DNA from: a virus
Length of the DNA: 25,706 nt
Virus record (IMG/VR): IMGVR_UViG_3300020433_000043
Location: 1 to 25,706 of that record
Reading direction: 5' to 3' (one strand)
In this document: one piece after another, positions 7,477 to 15,800 of the stretch
Position numbering within the stretch: the first letter of the stretch is position 1
How the letters are laid out: each line of letters opens with the position of its first letter
The notes under the pieces: model-generated
What the model saw: only the letters and a program-made list of their open reading frames with translations
What the model was told of the DNA's origin: nothing
Databases searched by the model: none
Program-made: the position numbers and the translations under genes

Positions 7477-8876
7477 GCGGTTCTTACATATAGTGTATAT
7501 GTCTCAATAGTTTCTGTCGCATTGTTAATTAATGCGCCAAGAAAATTACCAGTAAACGTTGTTGTAAAATTTGTTGAAAAATCACCAGTAAATGTTTGTG
7601 TAAAATCTTGTGTAAATGTGCCAACAAAATCTTGTGTAAAATTATTTGCAAAGTTACCTGTAAAATCTCCTGTAAAATCTCCTGTAAAATCACCCGCAAA
7701 GTTGACTGTGCAGTTACGTGTAAAATCTCCTAAAAAATTCGCTGTTGAGTTACGTGTATAATTCAAACTATCATATGATGTTGGTGTATTTGGTGGAATT
7801 AAAGTACCCACTTCAACTGGAGGATTTCTACCAAGAAAATCACCTGTAAAATCACCAGTAAAACCAGATACAAAATTACCTGTAAAATCACCCACAAAGT
7901 TACCTATTGAGTTACGTGTGAAGTTTTGAGTTGAGTTATTTGTAAATGTATTAGTAAAGTCACCAGTAAATGTTGTTTCAAAGTCACCAGTAAAATTACC
8001 AACAAAGTCTTGAGTAAAATTACCACCAAAGTCACCAACAAAATCTTGTGTATAATCTGTATTTGTTGTAGTGTTCTTAGTATCAACTGCGGCACCCTTT
8101 GCAACCCATGTGCCAGTATCAGTCGGCGCACCTTGAGTAGCACTTTTGATTAAGTATGTCCCTACACCAAGACTACCATTCATGATTCTTGTTTTTGCTC
8201 TTTGTCCAAACGTGTATTTAATTTCTGCATCTGACATTTCTTGAATACCTTGAAATGTTCCTGAACCACCACTACTTCTCTTTAATGCTACAGGTCTGAT
8301 GGCAGTTGGTGCCGTCATTGCAGTTCTACGATAAAGATTGTATGTATTTACTGTTTCTGAATTACCACTTGAATTTACTTTAGTGTCTGTAAATAGTCCT
8401 GCAATTTTTTCTGTATAATCACCACTTGGTGCAGATGTGGCAAGTTTGTATGTGCCGGGATAATCATTTGTAAATATTACTGAATTTAATCTATCAACTA
8501 AAGAAGAAACTTCTGCATCTGTCATTTCGTGAAGTTCTGCACCACTGTTACTAACAAACTCAACAGGATATCTGAAATCACCACCATTTTCTGCGGCAGT
8601 ACCTTCTGACTGATAAAGAGTTGTTACAGTTGATGAAGTTGTTAACGTTCCATGTGACCCAATTGCTTCATTGAATCGAGTATCAGTAAAAGTACCGACT
8701 GTTGCTGGACTACCAGAACTTGCAGTTTTTAAACACCCTGGTTCTGTGTCTGCGGCAGTACTTAATTGTAGACCTGCTTGATAGGCAAAGTATTGTTCTT
8801 CGGTAGTAGTAACTTGTTTTAAGTTACCATGAAAGTCACCCGCTTCTTCTAATAATTTTAGTGATACATCGCCCAT
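7473..8876 (-). CDS. Virion protein with two 18-unit tetrapeptide arrays (467 aa)
   Basis: Probable tail or baseplate-periphery protein. Residues 1-270 are mixed and contain a partial internal duplication (EMTDAEVSSLVDRLN at 117-131 versus EMSDAEIKYTFGQRAK at 213-228, each followed by a GTY-containing strand). Residues 276-347 and 374-445 are arrays of exactly 18 tetrapeptides of the form T-G-D/N-F, separated by a Pro-rich 26-residue linker. Similar (Y/F)xx(Y/F) repeats occur in cyanophage virion proteins, which supports a structural role. The C-terminus ETYTLYVRTA echoes internal NTYNLYRRTA (177-186). The ATG at 8876 has no ribosome site and lies 7 nt after a late promoter. The stop overlaps the cassette's -35 box. 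Confidence 0.7.
   Translation of the reverse strand: MGDVSLKLLEEAGDFHGNLKQVTTTEEQYFAYQAGLQLSTAADTEPGCLKTASSGSPATVGTFTDTRFNEAIGSHGTLTTSSTVTTLYQSEGTAAENGGDFRYPVEFVSNSGAELHEMTDAEVSSLVDRLNSVIFTNDYPGTYKLATSAPSGDYTEKIAGLFTDTKVNSSGNSETVNTYNLYRRTAMTAPTAIRPVALKRSSGGSGTFQGIQEMSDAEIKYTFGQRAKTRIMNGSLGVGTYLIKSATQGAPTDTGTWVAKGAAVDTKNTTTNTDYTQDFVGDFGGNFTQDFVGNFTGDFETTFTGDFTNTFTNNSTQNFTRNSIGNFVGDFTGNFVSGFTGDFTGDFLGRNPPVEVGTLIPPNTPTSYDSLNYTRNSTANFLGDFTRNCTVNFAGDFTGDFTGDFTGNFANNFTQDFVGTFTQDFTQTFTGDFSTNFTTTFTGNFLGALINNATETIETYTLYVRTA
7542..7757 (-). repeat. Tetrapeptide array 2 (18 units)
   Basis: Residues 374-445, from TRNS to TGNF, preceded by NY. Again 18 units and 216 bp in register. Phe is at position 4 except TRNS and TRNC. 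Three consecutive TGDF/TGDF/TGNF units (397-408) are the most regular stretch. Confidence 0.85.
7836..8051 (-). repeat. Tetrapeptide array 1 (18 units)
   Basis: Residues 276-347, from TQDF to TGDF, preceded by DY. The period is 12 bp with no indel over 216 bp. Position 4 is Phe in 16 of 18 units and Ser in the others (TNNS, TRNS). The period is 4, so this is not a pentapeptide repeat. Confidence 0.85.
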
Positions 8877-8883
8877 AATATAC

Positions 8884-8891
8884 TATTTATA
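8884..8891 (-). promoter_or_regulatory. T4-type late promoter TATAAATAG for tetrapeptide-repeat gene
   Basis: Exact TATAAATA followed by G in the 27-nt gap between two virion genes, 7 nt upstream of ATG 8876. No Shine-Dalgarno sequence lies between. If the element spans about -13 to -6 as in T4, transcription would start about 2 nt before the ATG. Confidence 0.7.
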
Positions 8892-8903
8892 TGAATGTTT
8901 ATC

Positions 8904-10316
8904 TTATGCAGTTCTTTTCCACATATATACGACAATATATGGTTGTAAGTTGTTGTGTGAATTACCTGAACCTGCATTGTTACTTGTGTAAGTACTAGAC
9001 GGACCTTCTGGTGATGGAGTACCCGCATCAAATGCCGTAATATTTACTTCTGCACCACCATAATATTCAACTCGTGGATATCTATGTGCGCCAATACCAT
9101 GACTATGAACAGGCAGTTCTGCTGTTGTCAATGTATGTGTTTTCGAACCACCCATTTCACCCAAAGTATTAAATTCAGACTGAGAATCGTGTTGACTTAC
9201 TAATACTCTACCTTGTCCATATCTTATCCAAGTTCCAAAACCCATCAAACTTGCTGGACTATTAGAATAAGTAGCATTAACATAAATTGAACCCACTGGA
9301 TAAATCATATCGAAAACTGCGGCCAAAGTTGTTTTTGCAGTATCTAAGGCATTTATTTGAGTTTGTAAACCAGAAGAGTCAGTGGCAACGACTGCATTCA
9401 AGTCATTTATTTGAGTTTGTAAACCAGCAGAGTCAATAGTTGTACTTGCAACACCAGTTATATGCCCATGTGCATCAATTGTTAAGTCTTGAATAACAGA
9501 AGTACCAGAATTATTTACTGAACTTGCACCAGTGACATCATGGTCTATTTGTATTTTATTACCACCAATCGCAACAGTTTTTAATGAACCACCACTAAGT
9601 ATTGATAAAGTATCATTTGCACTATCTACTGTGACACTAATTGAACCAGAACCACTATCTGTTGCAATATTTCTAAATACTGCAAGTGAGTTTATACTTG
9701 TTTTGTTTTCGTTGATTGCACCTGTAAGTGTTTTTGCTGTTGTTATTAAACTTGTGTGTGGACGGTCACCAATGTCTGAGTCAAGTTCATTTACTGCACC
9801 TCGTAAAGTATTTGCAGTTGTTGTTAGTCTATCTTCTCGGTTTACATTAGAGTCAAGTTTTCCAATATCTTGAGAAAGAGTATTGAATGCGGCCACTAAA
9901 CTTGCTCTTTCTGTAGTAGAATTAAAACCACCTAATAAAGTATCACTATCATCACCAACACTATCTAATCCCTGCGAACTGAATGATGTACCCGCATTTA
10001 CTTTTGCATTTAAAGTATTAATTGTAGATACAAAATTAGAGTCACGAATGTCCGCATCAAAATTACTTAACACACCTACATCTGAGTCTATTTCATTAAT
10101 TGCGCCTGTAAGTGTTTTTGCAGTTGTTGTTAAAGTAGTATGTGGGCGATTACCAATATCTGAATCTATTTCATTAATTGCACCTACTATATCAGAATCT
10201 ACAGTTGTTGTCAACTTACCAGTAGCACCTACATCAAGTGACTGATTGTTTACATTATCTTTTAACTGAGTAAAGTTATCAGAAATTGCTGTTTTGATTG
10301 GTGTATTTCTTCCCAT
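8904..10316 (-). CDS. Tail fibre with gp10/collar-type C-terminal tip (470 aa)
   Basis: The N-terminus MGRNTPIKTAISDNFTQLKD and the following repeats (TLTTTAKTLTGAINEIDSD and variants, four copies in residues 30-210) match the paralogous fibre at 11158-12636. A beta-rich shaft (about 230-300) and two DSxGLQTQIN heptad-like segments follow. Residues 339-470 form a tip of the Gp10_C/collar type: YPVGSIYVN, GFGTWIRYGQGRVLV, GEMGGSKTHTLTTAELPVHSHG, and the ending SHNNLQPYIVVYMWKRTA. The HxH pair (His404, His406) resembles the metal-binding histidines of T4 short-tail-fibre-like domains. It is a likely receptor-binding fibre with its own late promoter 5 nt upstream of the ATG. Confidence 0.8.
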   Translation of the reverse strand: MGRNTPIKTAISDNFTQLKDNVNNQSLDVGATGKLTTTVDSDIVGAINEIDSDIGNRPHTTLTTTAKTLTGAINEIDSDVGVLSNFDADIRDSNFVSTINTLNAKVNAGTSFSSQGLDSVGDDSDTLLGGFNSTTERASLVAAFNTLSQDIGKLDSNVNREDRLTTTANTLRGAVNELDSDIGDRPHTSLITTAKTLTGAINENKTSINSLAVFRNIATDSGSGSISVTVDSANDTLSILSGGSLKTVAIGGNKIQIDHDVTGASSVNNSGTSVIQDLTIDAHGHITGVASTTIDSAGLQTQINDLNAVVATDSSGLQTQINALDTAKTTLAAVFDMIYPVGSIYVNATYSNSPASLMGFGTWIRYGQGRVLVSQHDSQSEFNTLGEMGGSKTHTLTTAELPVHSHGIGAHRYPRVEYYGGAEVNITAFDAGTPSPEGPSSTYTSNNAGSGNSHNNLQPYIVVYMWKRTA

Positions 10317-10321
10317 GACTC

Positions 10322-10329
10322 TATTTATA
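10322..10329 (-). promoter_or_regulatory. T4-type late promoter TATAAATAG for Gp10_C fibre
   Basis: Exact TATAAATA followed by G, 5 nt upstream of ATG 10316, with an A6 tract (TTAAAAAAG) just upstream. No ribosome site lies between promoter and ATG. The predicted +1 falls on the A of the ATG. Confidence 0.7.
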
Positions 10330-10336
10330 AACTTTT

Positions 10337-11158
10337 TTAACTCATTGAAAAATTAAAGGTACTGCCCCTTGCTGGAAACGGATATATTGCAGAAGTGGCA
10401 TCACGAGCAAACGCATTACCACCACCATATCCCCCACTGCTTCCTACTCCAGATGATATATCCCATTGGTAAAGGGCATAATTAGAAAAAGTGCCAGAAG
10501 TAGGGTAAGTTGAATGAAAAGCAGATGCTCTAGTAAATGTATTTCCATTAACATTTATAGAATTCCAACCACCATATCCAGAGGCCAAAGAAAAAGGGTC
10601 AGTACCATTTGCAGATGAGTTTGGAAATATAATAAGTTTTAAATTAGTATAGACACTCACCCCACCACCGCCTCCACCACTACTAGCGTTGTAAGAATAT
10701 GTTCCCCATACTCTATATAATACATTATTACCAATATAACCATTAGATGTATCATGAGTATATTGTGCGTTACCGTATGAAGTTGTGTCTGGAATATTCC
10801 ACCAACCTCTCGCCGCATCTTGTGTACTAGAACTATATCCCATTTCATTAAAGAAAGAGGAACTATAAGTACCACCACAAGTCATGGTTTGACTTGCTAA
10901 ACTTCCGTCTTCTTTATATGATTGATTTACATAATAGTCACTAAAACTTCTTTGAGCATTAGTACTCATATTTGAAAAATAATCTACCCCAAAGTTAACT
11001 CTTGGTTGAAATCCACTAAATATGTCCCAGTCAGTGCTTTTATTAAAACTGCAAGTAGTGCCAGATACACCTGAACTTGAACCACCACTTGCTTCTATGT
11101 GTATGTCGTTTAGAGATATTGCACCACTACTGGGTGTTGACTTAGCAGACTTAGGCAT
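10337..11158 (-). CDS. SGAISLND-type tail protein with glycine-rich loops (273 aa)
   Basis: The N-terminus carries SGAISLNDIHIEASGG (11-26), a motif recurring at the start of fibre or tail-tip proteins in marine T4-like phages. The rest is rich in Ser, Gly, Tyr, Trp and Asn, with glycine patches at 161-166 (six Gly) and 241-247 (SGGYGGG), like a beta or loop-rich adhesin. Two to three cysteines (36, 94) are present. No enzyme motif. It starts with a TAATG overlap on the stop of the S74 fibre, so it is translationally coupled to it. T-even phages place the gp38 adhesin directly after the long-fibre gene, and a similar tip role is possible but unproven. Confidence 0.6.
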   Translation of the reverse strand: MPKSAKSTPSSGAISLNDIHIEASGGSSSGVSGTTCSFNKSTDWDIFSGFQPRVNFGVDYFSNMSTNAQRSFSDYYVNQSYKEDGSLASQTMTCGGTYSSSFFNEMGYSSSTQDAARGWWNIPDTTSYGNAQYTHDTSNGYIGNNVLYRVWGTYSYNASSGGGGGGVSVYTNLKLIIFPNSSANGTDPFSLASGYGGWNSINVNGNTFTRASAFHSTYPTSGTFSNYALYQWDISSGVGSSGGYGGGNAFARDATSAIYPFPARGSTFNFSMS

Positions 11159-12636
11159 TATTTACTCTCAAGTTCTTTTATTGCTTCAACTAATAATCCA
11201 ATAACAAGTCCATAATTTATTGCAAGATATTCTTCTTTTGTTTCGATATCATTTGTGGTATAAACTGCTTCAGGTAAAACTTTCTGTAAATCTTGTGCGA
11301 TTAAACCAGTACTTCTTTTTCCTTCACGAAAAGAAGAAAAGGGACTCTTTTCGTTTTTCTTATAATTAAAGTTTATACCTTTAAGTTCTTTTACTTTTTC
11401 TAATGCATTAGGAATGACTTCTATATTTTCTTTTAGTCTTTCATCAGATGCAGAACCGTATGCTGTGACATTACCTTCAAATATTCCATTACCACTCGCA
11501 TCTAACGAAAATCTAGTCACATTTGAAGCATTTCTAAAATGATGCTCCGCTCCCGATTTATAATAGGTAGTGCTATTAGTAGCAAAATAAAATCTATCTT
11601 CTCCCTCAGCAGAGGTTATCCAAACATTATTAGCACGACCTAACTTGCCTGTATTGAGACTGTTTATTTGAGTTTGCAGTCCCGCAGAGTCAGAACCTAA
11701 TCCGTCAATTTGAGTTTGTATTGCACTTGTCACTCCATTCAAATAACCGAACTCAGTATTCGATACCGTTCCGTCATGAATTTTTTCTGCATTGATGGCC
11801 GCACCAGCGGCAATATCATTGTTATCTAGATTACTAACTGCGGCACTACCTATTGCAGTGACGTGACCCGCAGAGTCCATAGTAATATCTTGCACAAATG
11901 TTCTACCACTATTATTAACATCTGTTGCGCCAACAACAGTGTGGTCAATTAATAATCTGTTTCCAGATATTGTAGTTTGAATAATACCGTCTCCAACAAT
12001 TGCGATTGAACCATTTGCACTGTCAACCGTGTCACTTCCAGTATCCGCAGATATTGTAGTATATCTAAATGAGTTTGCAATGTCTGTTTGTATTTGAGAA
12101 ATTGCAGAGTCGTGGTTTGAGTCAAGTGCATTTAGTGCCCTTCTTATGGTCACTCCGGTTTCAACAGTTATTGCAGAATCACCAAGTTCTGCATCTAGTT
12201 CATTTATACTACCAACAATATTTTTAGATGTAGTTGTTAGTGTAGTTTTTGCACGAGAAGAACCTACATCTGAGTCTAGTGTTTTAACATCTGCAGATAA
12301 AGTATTAAGTGCATTAGTCACGTCACTTCTTTCTGTAGTAGAATTAAAACCACCAAGTTTTCCAGAACTATCTGCAGTTAATCCAGATAAAGAAATACTT
12401 CCCGCATTCAATTCATTAATTGCACCCGTAAGTGTTTTTGCGGTTGTTGTTAAAGTAGTATGCGGTCTACCACCAATATCTGAGTCTAACTCATTGATTG
12501 CAAAAACTAAATTGGAGTCACGTGAAGTTGTTAATCTTGCAAGACCACCAACTTCTTCACCAATTAAATTTACTTTATCTTTAAACTGAGTTAAATTATC
12601 AGTAATAAATGCTTTTGTGACATTACTATCAGGCAT
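11158..12636 (-). CDS. Tail fibre with C-terminal peptidase S74 chaperone (492 aa)
   Basis: The N-terminal half is paralogous to the fibre at 8904-10316 (TDNLTQFKDKVN; RPHTTLTTTAKTLTGAINEL; GGFNSTTER; GATDVNNSGRTFVQDITMDS). Residues about 395-492 are an intramolecular chaperone of the peptidase S74 family. SASDERLKENIEVI begins at 395 with Ser397, the expected self-cleavage serine, and Lys402. RSTGLIAQDLQKVLPEAV and the C-terminal LAINYGLVIGLLVEAIKEL helix follow. This domain trimerises the fibre and is normally released by autocleavage. Start support: GGTGGAG 4 nt before the ATG; the gene overlaps the preceding small gene by 8 nt. It is part of the late unit starting at 20568. Confidence 0.85.
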   Translation of the reverse strand: MPDSNVTKAFITDNLTQFKDKVNLIGEEVGGLARLTTSRDSNLVFAINELDSDIGGRPHTTLTTTAKTLTGAINELNAGSISLSGLTADSSGKLGGFNSTTERSDVTNALNTLSADVKTLDSDVGSSRAKTTLTTTSKNIVGSINELDAELGDSAITVETGVTIRRALNALDSNHDSAISQIQTDIANSFRYTTISADTGSDTVDSANGSIAIVGDGIIQTTISGNRLLIDHTVVGATDVNNSGRTFVQDITMDSAGHVTAIGSAAVSNLDNNDIAAGAAINAEKIHDGTVSNTEFGYLNGVTSAIQTQIDGLGSDSAGLQTQINSLNTGKLGRANNVWITSAEGEDRFYFATNSTTYYKSGAEHHFRNASNVTRFSLDASGNGIFEGNVTAYGSASDERLKENIEVIPNALEKVKELKGINFNYKKNEKSPFSSFREGKRSTGLIAQDLQKVLPEAVYTTNDIETKEEYLAINYGLVIGLLVEAIKELESK

Positions 12637-12844
12637 TTTTCTCCACCAATTGTTTCAACAAAACTTTGATTTCAGAAACATCTTTTTTAAGTTCTTGAAT
12701 CTCTAGTTCTTGTTGCCTCTCCTTTTTCTTTCTTAATCGTGCTTTTTGTATTTCAGTTGAATTTACATTCAAAATAGCACCTGTTGTTCTATCTCTAACA
12801 AGTCCCGAGTTACCTTCAACTTGTATATATCTTTCTCTATCCAT
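12629..12844 (-). CDS. Small coiled-coil virion-locus protein (71 aa)
   Basis: A 71-residue charged protein. The N-terminal part YIQVEGNSGLVRDRTTGAIL (6-25) has the pattern of a small conserved protein I associate with T4-like cyanophages (K/QVEG..LVRD..TGAI.N). Residues about 32-69 (ARLRKKKERQQELEIQELKK, then DVSEIKVLLKQLVEK) should form a coiled coil. The function is unknown. It overlaps the DUF4815 gene by a TAATG stop-start (12844) and the S74 fibre by 8 nt, so it is wedged between two virion genes and probably made with them. It could be a connector or assembly chaperone. Confidence 0.7.
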   Translation of the reverse strand: MDRERYIQVEGNSGLVRDRTTGAILNVNSTEIQKARLRKKKERQQELEIQELKKDVSEIKVLLKQLVEKNA

Positions 12845-15800
12845 TATGTAGAAACTGCTATAACTCTTAAGTCTTTAAATAAAGGTGGATTAGATGAATT
12901 TGTTGACCTAAATACAATCTTTATCTGATACTGATTAAATGCTTCTAATTCATTAGGGTGAGCATTGTATCTGTATTCTAAGAAGTTACTACCATCTGCA
13001 CCAACAGGACTTTCTTGTAGTGCAAGTGTATATGGTTGTTCATGTATATTCACACCTTCATTTGCAGTTCTAAAGTAAACTTCAAAACTTGCTTCTGCTG
13101 GTCTAAGAGAATCAAATATTATTTTTAAATTGATTCCATCTTCAAGTAATGTTATCGGTCTAGTTATATGTTTACTAATAGATGAACCACCTTGAGGTTC
13201 TTTTTCAGCAACATAAAACAATGGAGCAACGAAACCACCAGTGGTTCTAGCACCACCACTACCGTCTGAGTCTTGATTATCAATTCTATTATGAATCGTA
13301 GTCAACGAACATCTTTGAGTATCGATTACTGGCGAAACATCTGCTCTAATTGTATTCATAGTTGCTTGTAACTCTACAGACTTATTACCGTGTCCTGTAC
13401 CCACACCTAACTCAACATCTTCATCTGAATCGTTTGCTATTAATCTAGGAGCATCAAAGAAGTTTTCAGCACCTATTCTAATATCATTTGTAAAACTAGC
13501 ATCTTTACTAAATCTTGTTTCAGTACCAGCAAGAGATTTACCTGTAGTAAACTTTGCACCTAAACTAAATGTAGTATCTTCTGGAATAAGTGTATCCATG
13601 GTAGGTACGACTACATCAAATTCTATGTTTTTAGTACAAGTAACATTATCACCACCTATATAACCAGATGCACTAGCATTTCCTGATTGAGGTGCATTGA
13701 ATTGAAAACCATTACCATCTATTGCAGTTACAGTGTGTTTCGCATAATTACCTTGATTTAAAACACCAGCAGAATCAATACCATTTTGTCCATTAGTAAT
13801 ACTAACACCTTCAATCATGACTGTATCATTGACATGTAGTCCGTGGTCTGGCATTAGTACGTTTATTACTTTACTACTTGCAGTAGTTAGTAATGGATTA
13901 TTAATTAGTTTTTGTTTCGGCACACTTGCATTTTCAAATACTGCAGTACCACCAGCAGTACTAAATGATGCTTTAAATATTTTAAATGCTAAGTCTTTTG
14001 TTTGGTCTGGTTCCCATGTTGTACCATTTTGTGACTTAAATAAACTACCCATTGAAGGTTGTCTGTTAATTCTTTTCTCAGTACTTCCTAATTCAAATGC
14101 ATAAGTCTCACCGACATACGCATTGTATGAAGTACAGTCTGAAAGTAATACAATTGCATATTCTGTATCAGCATTTAAGAATATTGGTTCGTCAAAAACA
14201 AAATCTGTTGGTTGTGCAAGAACTTGTGCCTGCGTTGTACTACCAGGAGTTAAAGCAACAGTATTTACACTTGCAGGATTAACAAATACAGATGACCCAG
14301 GGAAAATTTGTGATGAACTTGGGTGACCATTAACCATTGGTCTTATTTGTAACTGTACAGGAATATCAGCATCTTTACTAGCAAAATAACATTGTACTTT
14401 AGTTATAAACATACCATTTGGCGCAGTTACCCTAAATGACTGTGCAAGTGGGTCATGCCATGTGACTTGTTCCCAACGTCTTGTCGCATTAACAGTTAGT
14501 CTAGTTGAACGTATAGTTTCTTGTCTAGTGTCTAACGTACCCTTAGCAGTAAAGATTGCCGCCGCACGTGAAGTTGCCGAAGGTTCGTCATCAACAGAAA
14601 TATCTAACAATTTAAATTCTCTATCACCAACTCTAAATTTGTTTGTATCAGATGATGGTATTAAGAATGAACCCTCTATTTTACCAGCGGCATCAGACGT
14701 TAAAGTTGATGAAGTATTAGGGTGACTATTTAAATTTTGATATTGATTACCTTTATATTCTTGACCACTAACATCTTTAAATGTTTCTGCTTTTACAAAA
14801 TTATCAAATGCTACACCATCAAAGAATGGAAAGTATTTAGTTGCAGGTCTCAGACCCTGTGCTTTAAAGAATACTAATCTTGGTCTTATAAAAGGTATAA
14901 AAGTTAATGAAACAGTTCTATCACCTATAATTTCATTTATTGTTGTTGACCCAACAACAACTCTTTGTGAAAAAGTTCTAGTTTGTCTATTTCCAGTTCT
15001 TACGTCTGACTCTAATTCAGCATTTTCAATACCTGCCCAGTTCCATACCCAATTACCAAACCAGTTAGTCATGTCTAAATTATCAGGTACATCTGGAAAA
15101 TTATTAAGTATGACTCTATTCCATATCATTCTTAAAGTTTGAAAACTATTACCACTTATTTCGCCAACATCAATTGTTGCTTCTTCGTTAACCACTTTTG
15201 CAGGGTCATATTTAGTGTCTACCCATGTATCAGAAGCAGGAGAAAGTCTGATTTGACCTTCATTACTTATGACTGCAAATGGGTTAACATTTTCTGTGCC
15301 AGAAATAAGGTTCTGTATTATAGCAGAACTATCTGTATGTGTCAAGTAAACATTATCACCTTTTAATATAGTATTTGTAGATTTACTAGAATCATATACT
15401 AAAGGTATGTTTTGTGTTGAAACGTGTGGGTGCAATGTATTTGTACTAGGGTCAACAGATGCACGATAGTCTGGGTCTTGAGCATCAGAAAAACCTCTAT
15501 CATTAAAATTATCTACTAAGAAACCAGACTTAGTTCTGGCAGTACCAGCAGAATCAGTAATTAATAAGTTTTCTGTTTGTGCTTCTAAAAACGAAAGAGC
15601 GGTAGTTTCTTCTAAATCGTCTACTCTTTCTTCAAGTCTAGCAATATCTTGCATTCTAAATCTTTTAAATTTAAGTGTTTTTAAACTAGCATCTGAGTCT
15701 GATATACCATAACCATTTAAATTTAATTCAAATAGATTTAAAGTATTTTCAGGTATAGGTGGTAATTGTCTAGCAAACCCTGCCTGACCTGAAATAAGTT

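Noticed and set aside
7522-7761. Plus-strand 79-codon frame and the minus-strand frame at 7904-8143
   Set aside because: Both are shadows of the 12-bp tetrapeptide arrays; a 12-bp period keeps other frames open too.
8904-10316. Diversity-generating retroelement acting on the fibre tip
   Set aside because: No reverse transcriptase or template repeat is present in the window; the similarity between the two fibres lies in the stems, not the tips.
11158-11460. Endosialidase or other depolymerase in the S74 fibre
   Set aside because: The S74 domain is only the folding chaperone; no catalytic depolymerase motif is visible in the shaft.
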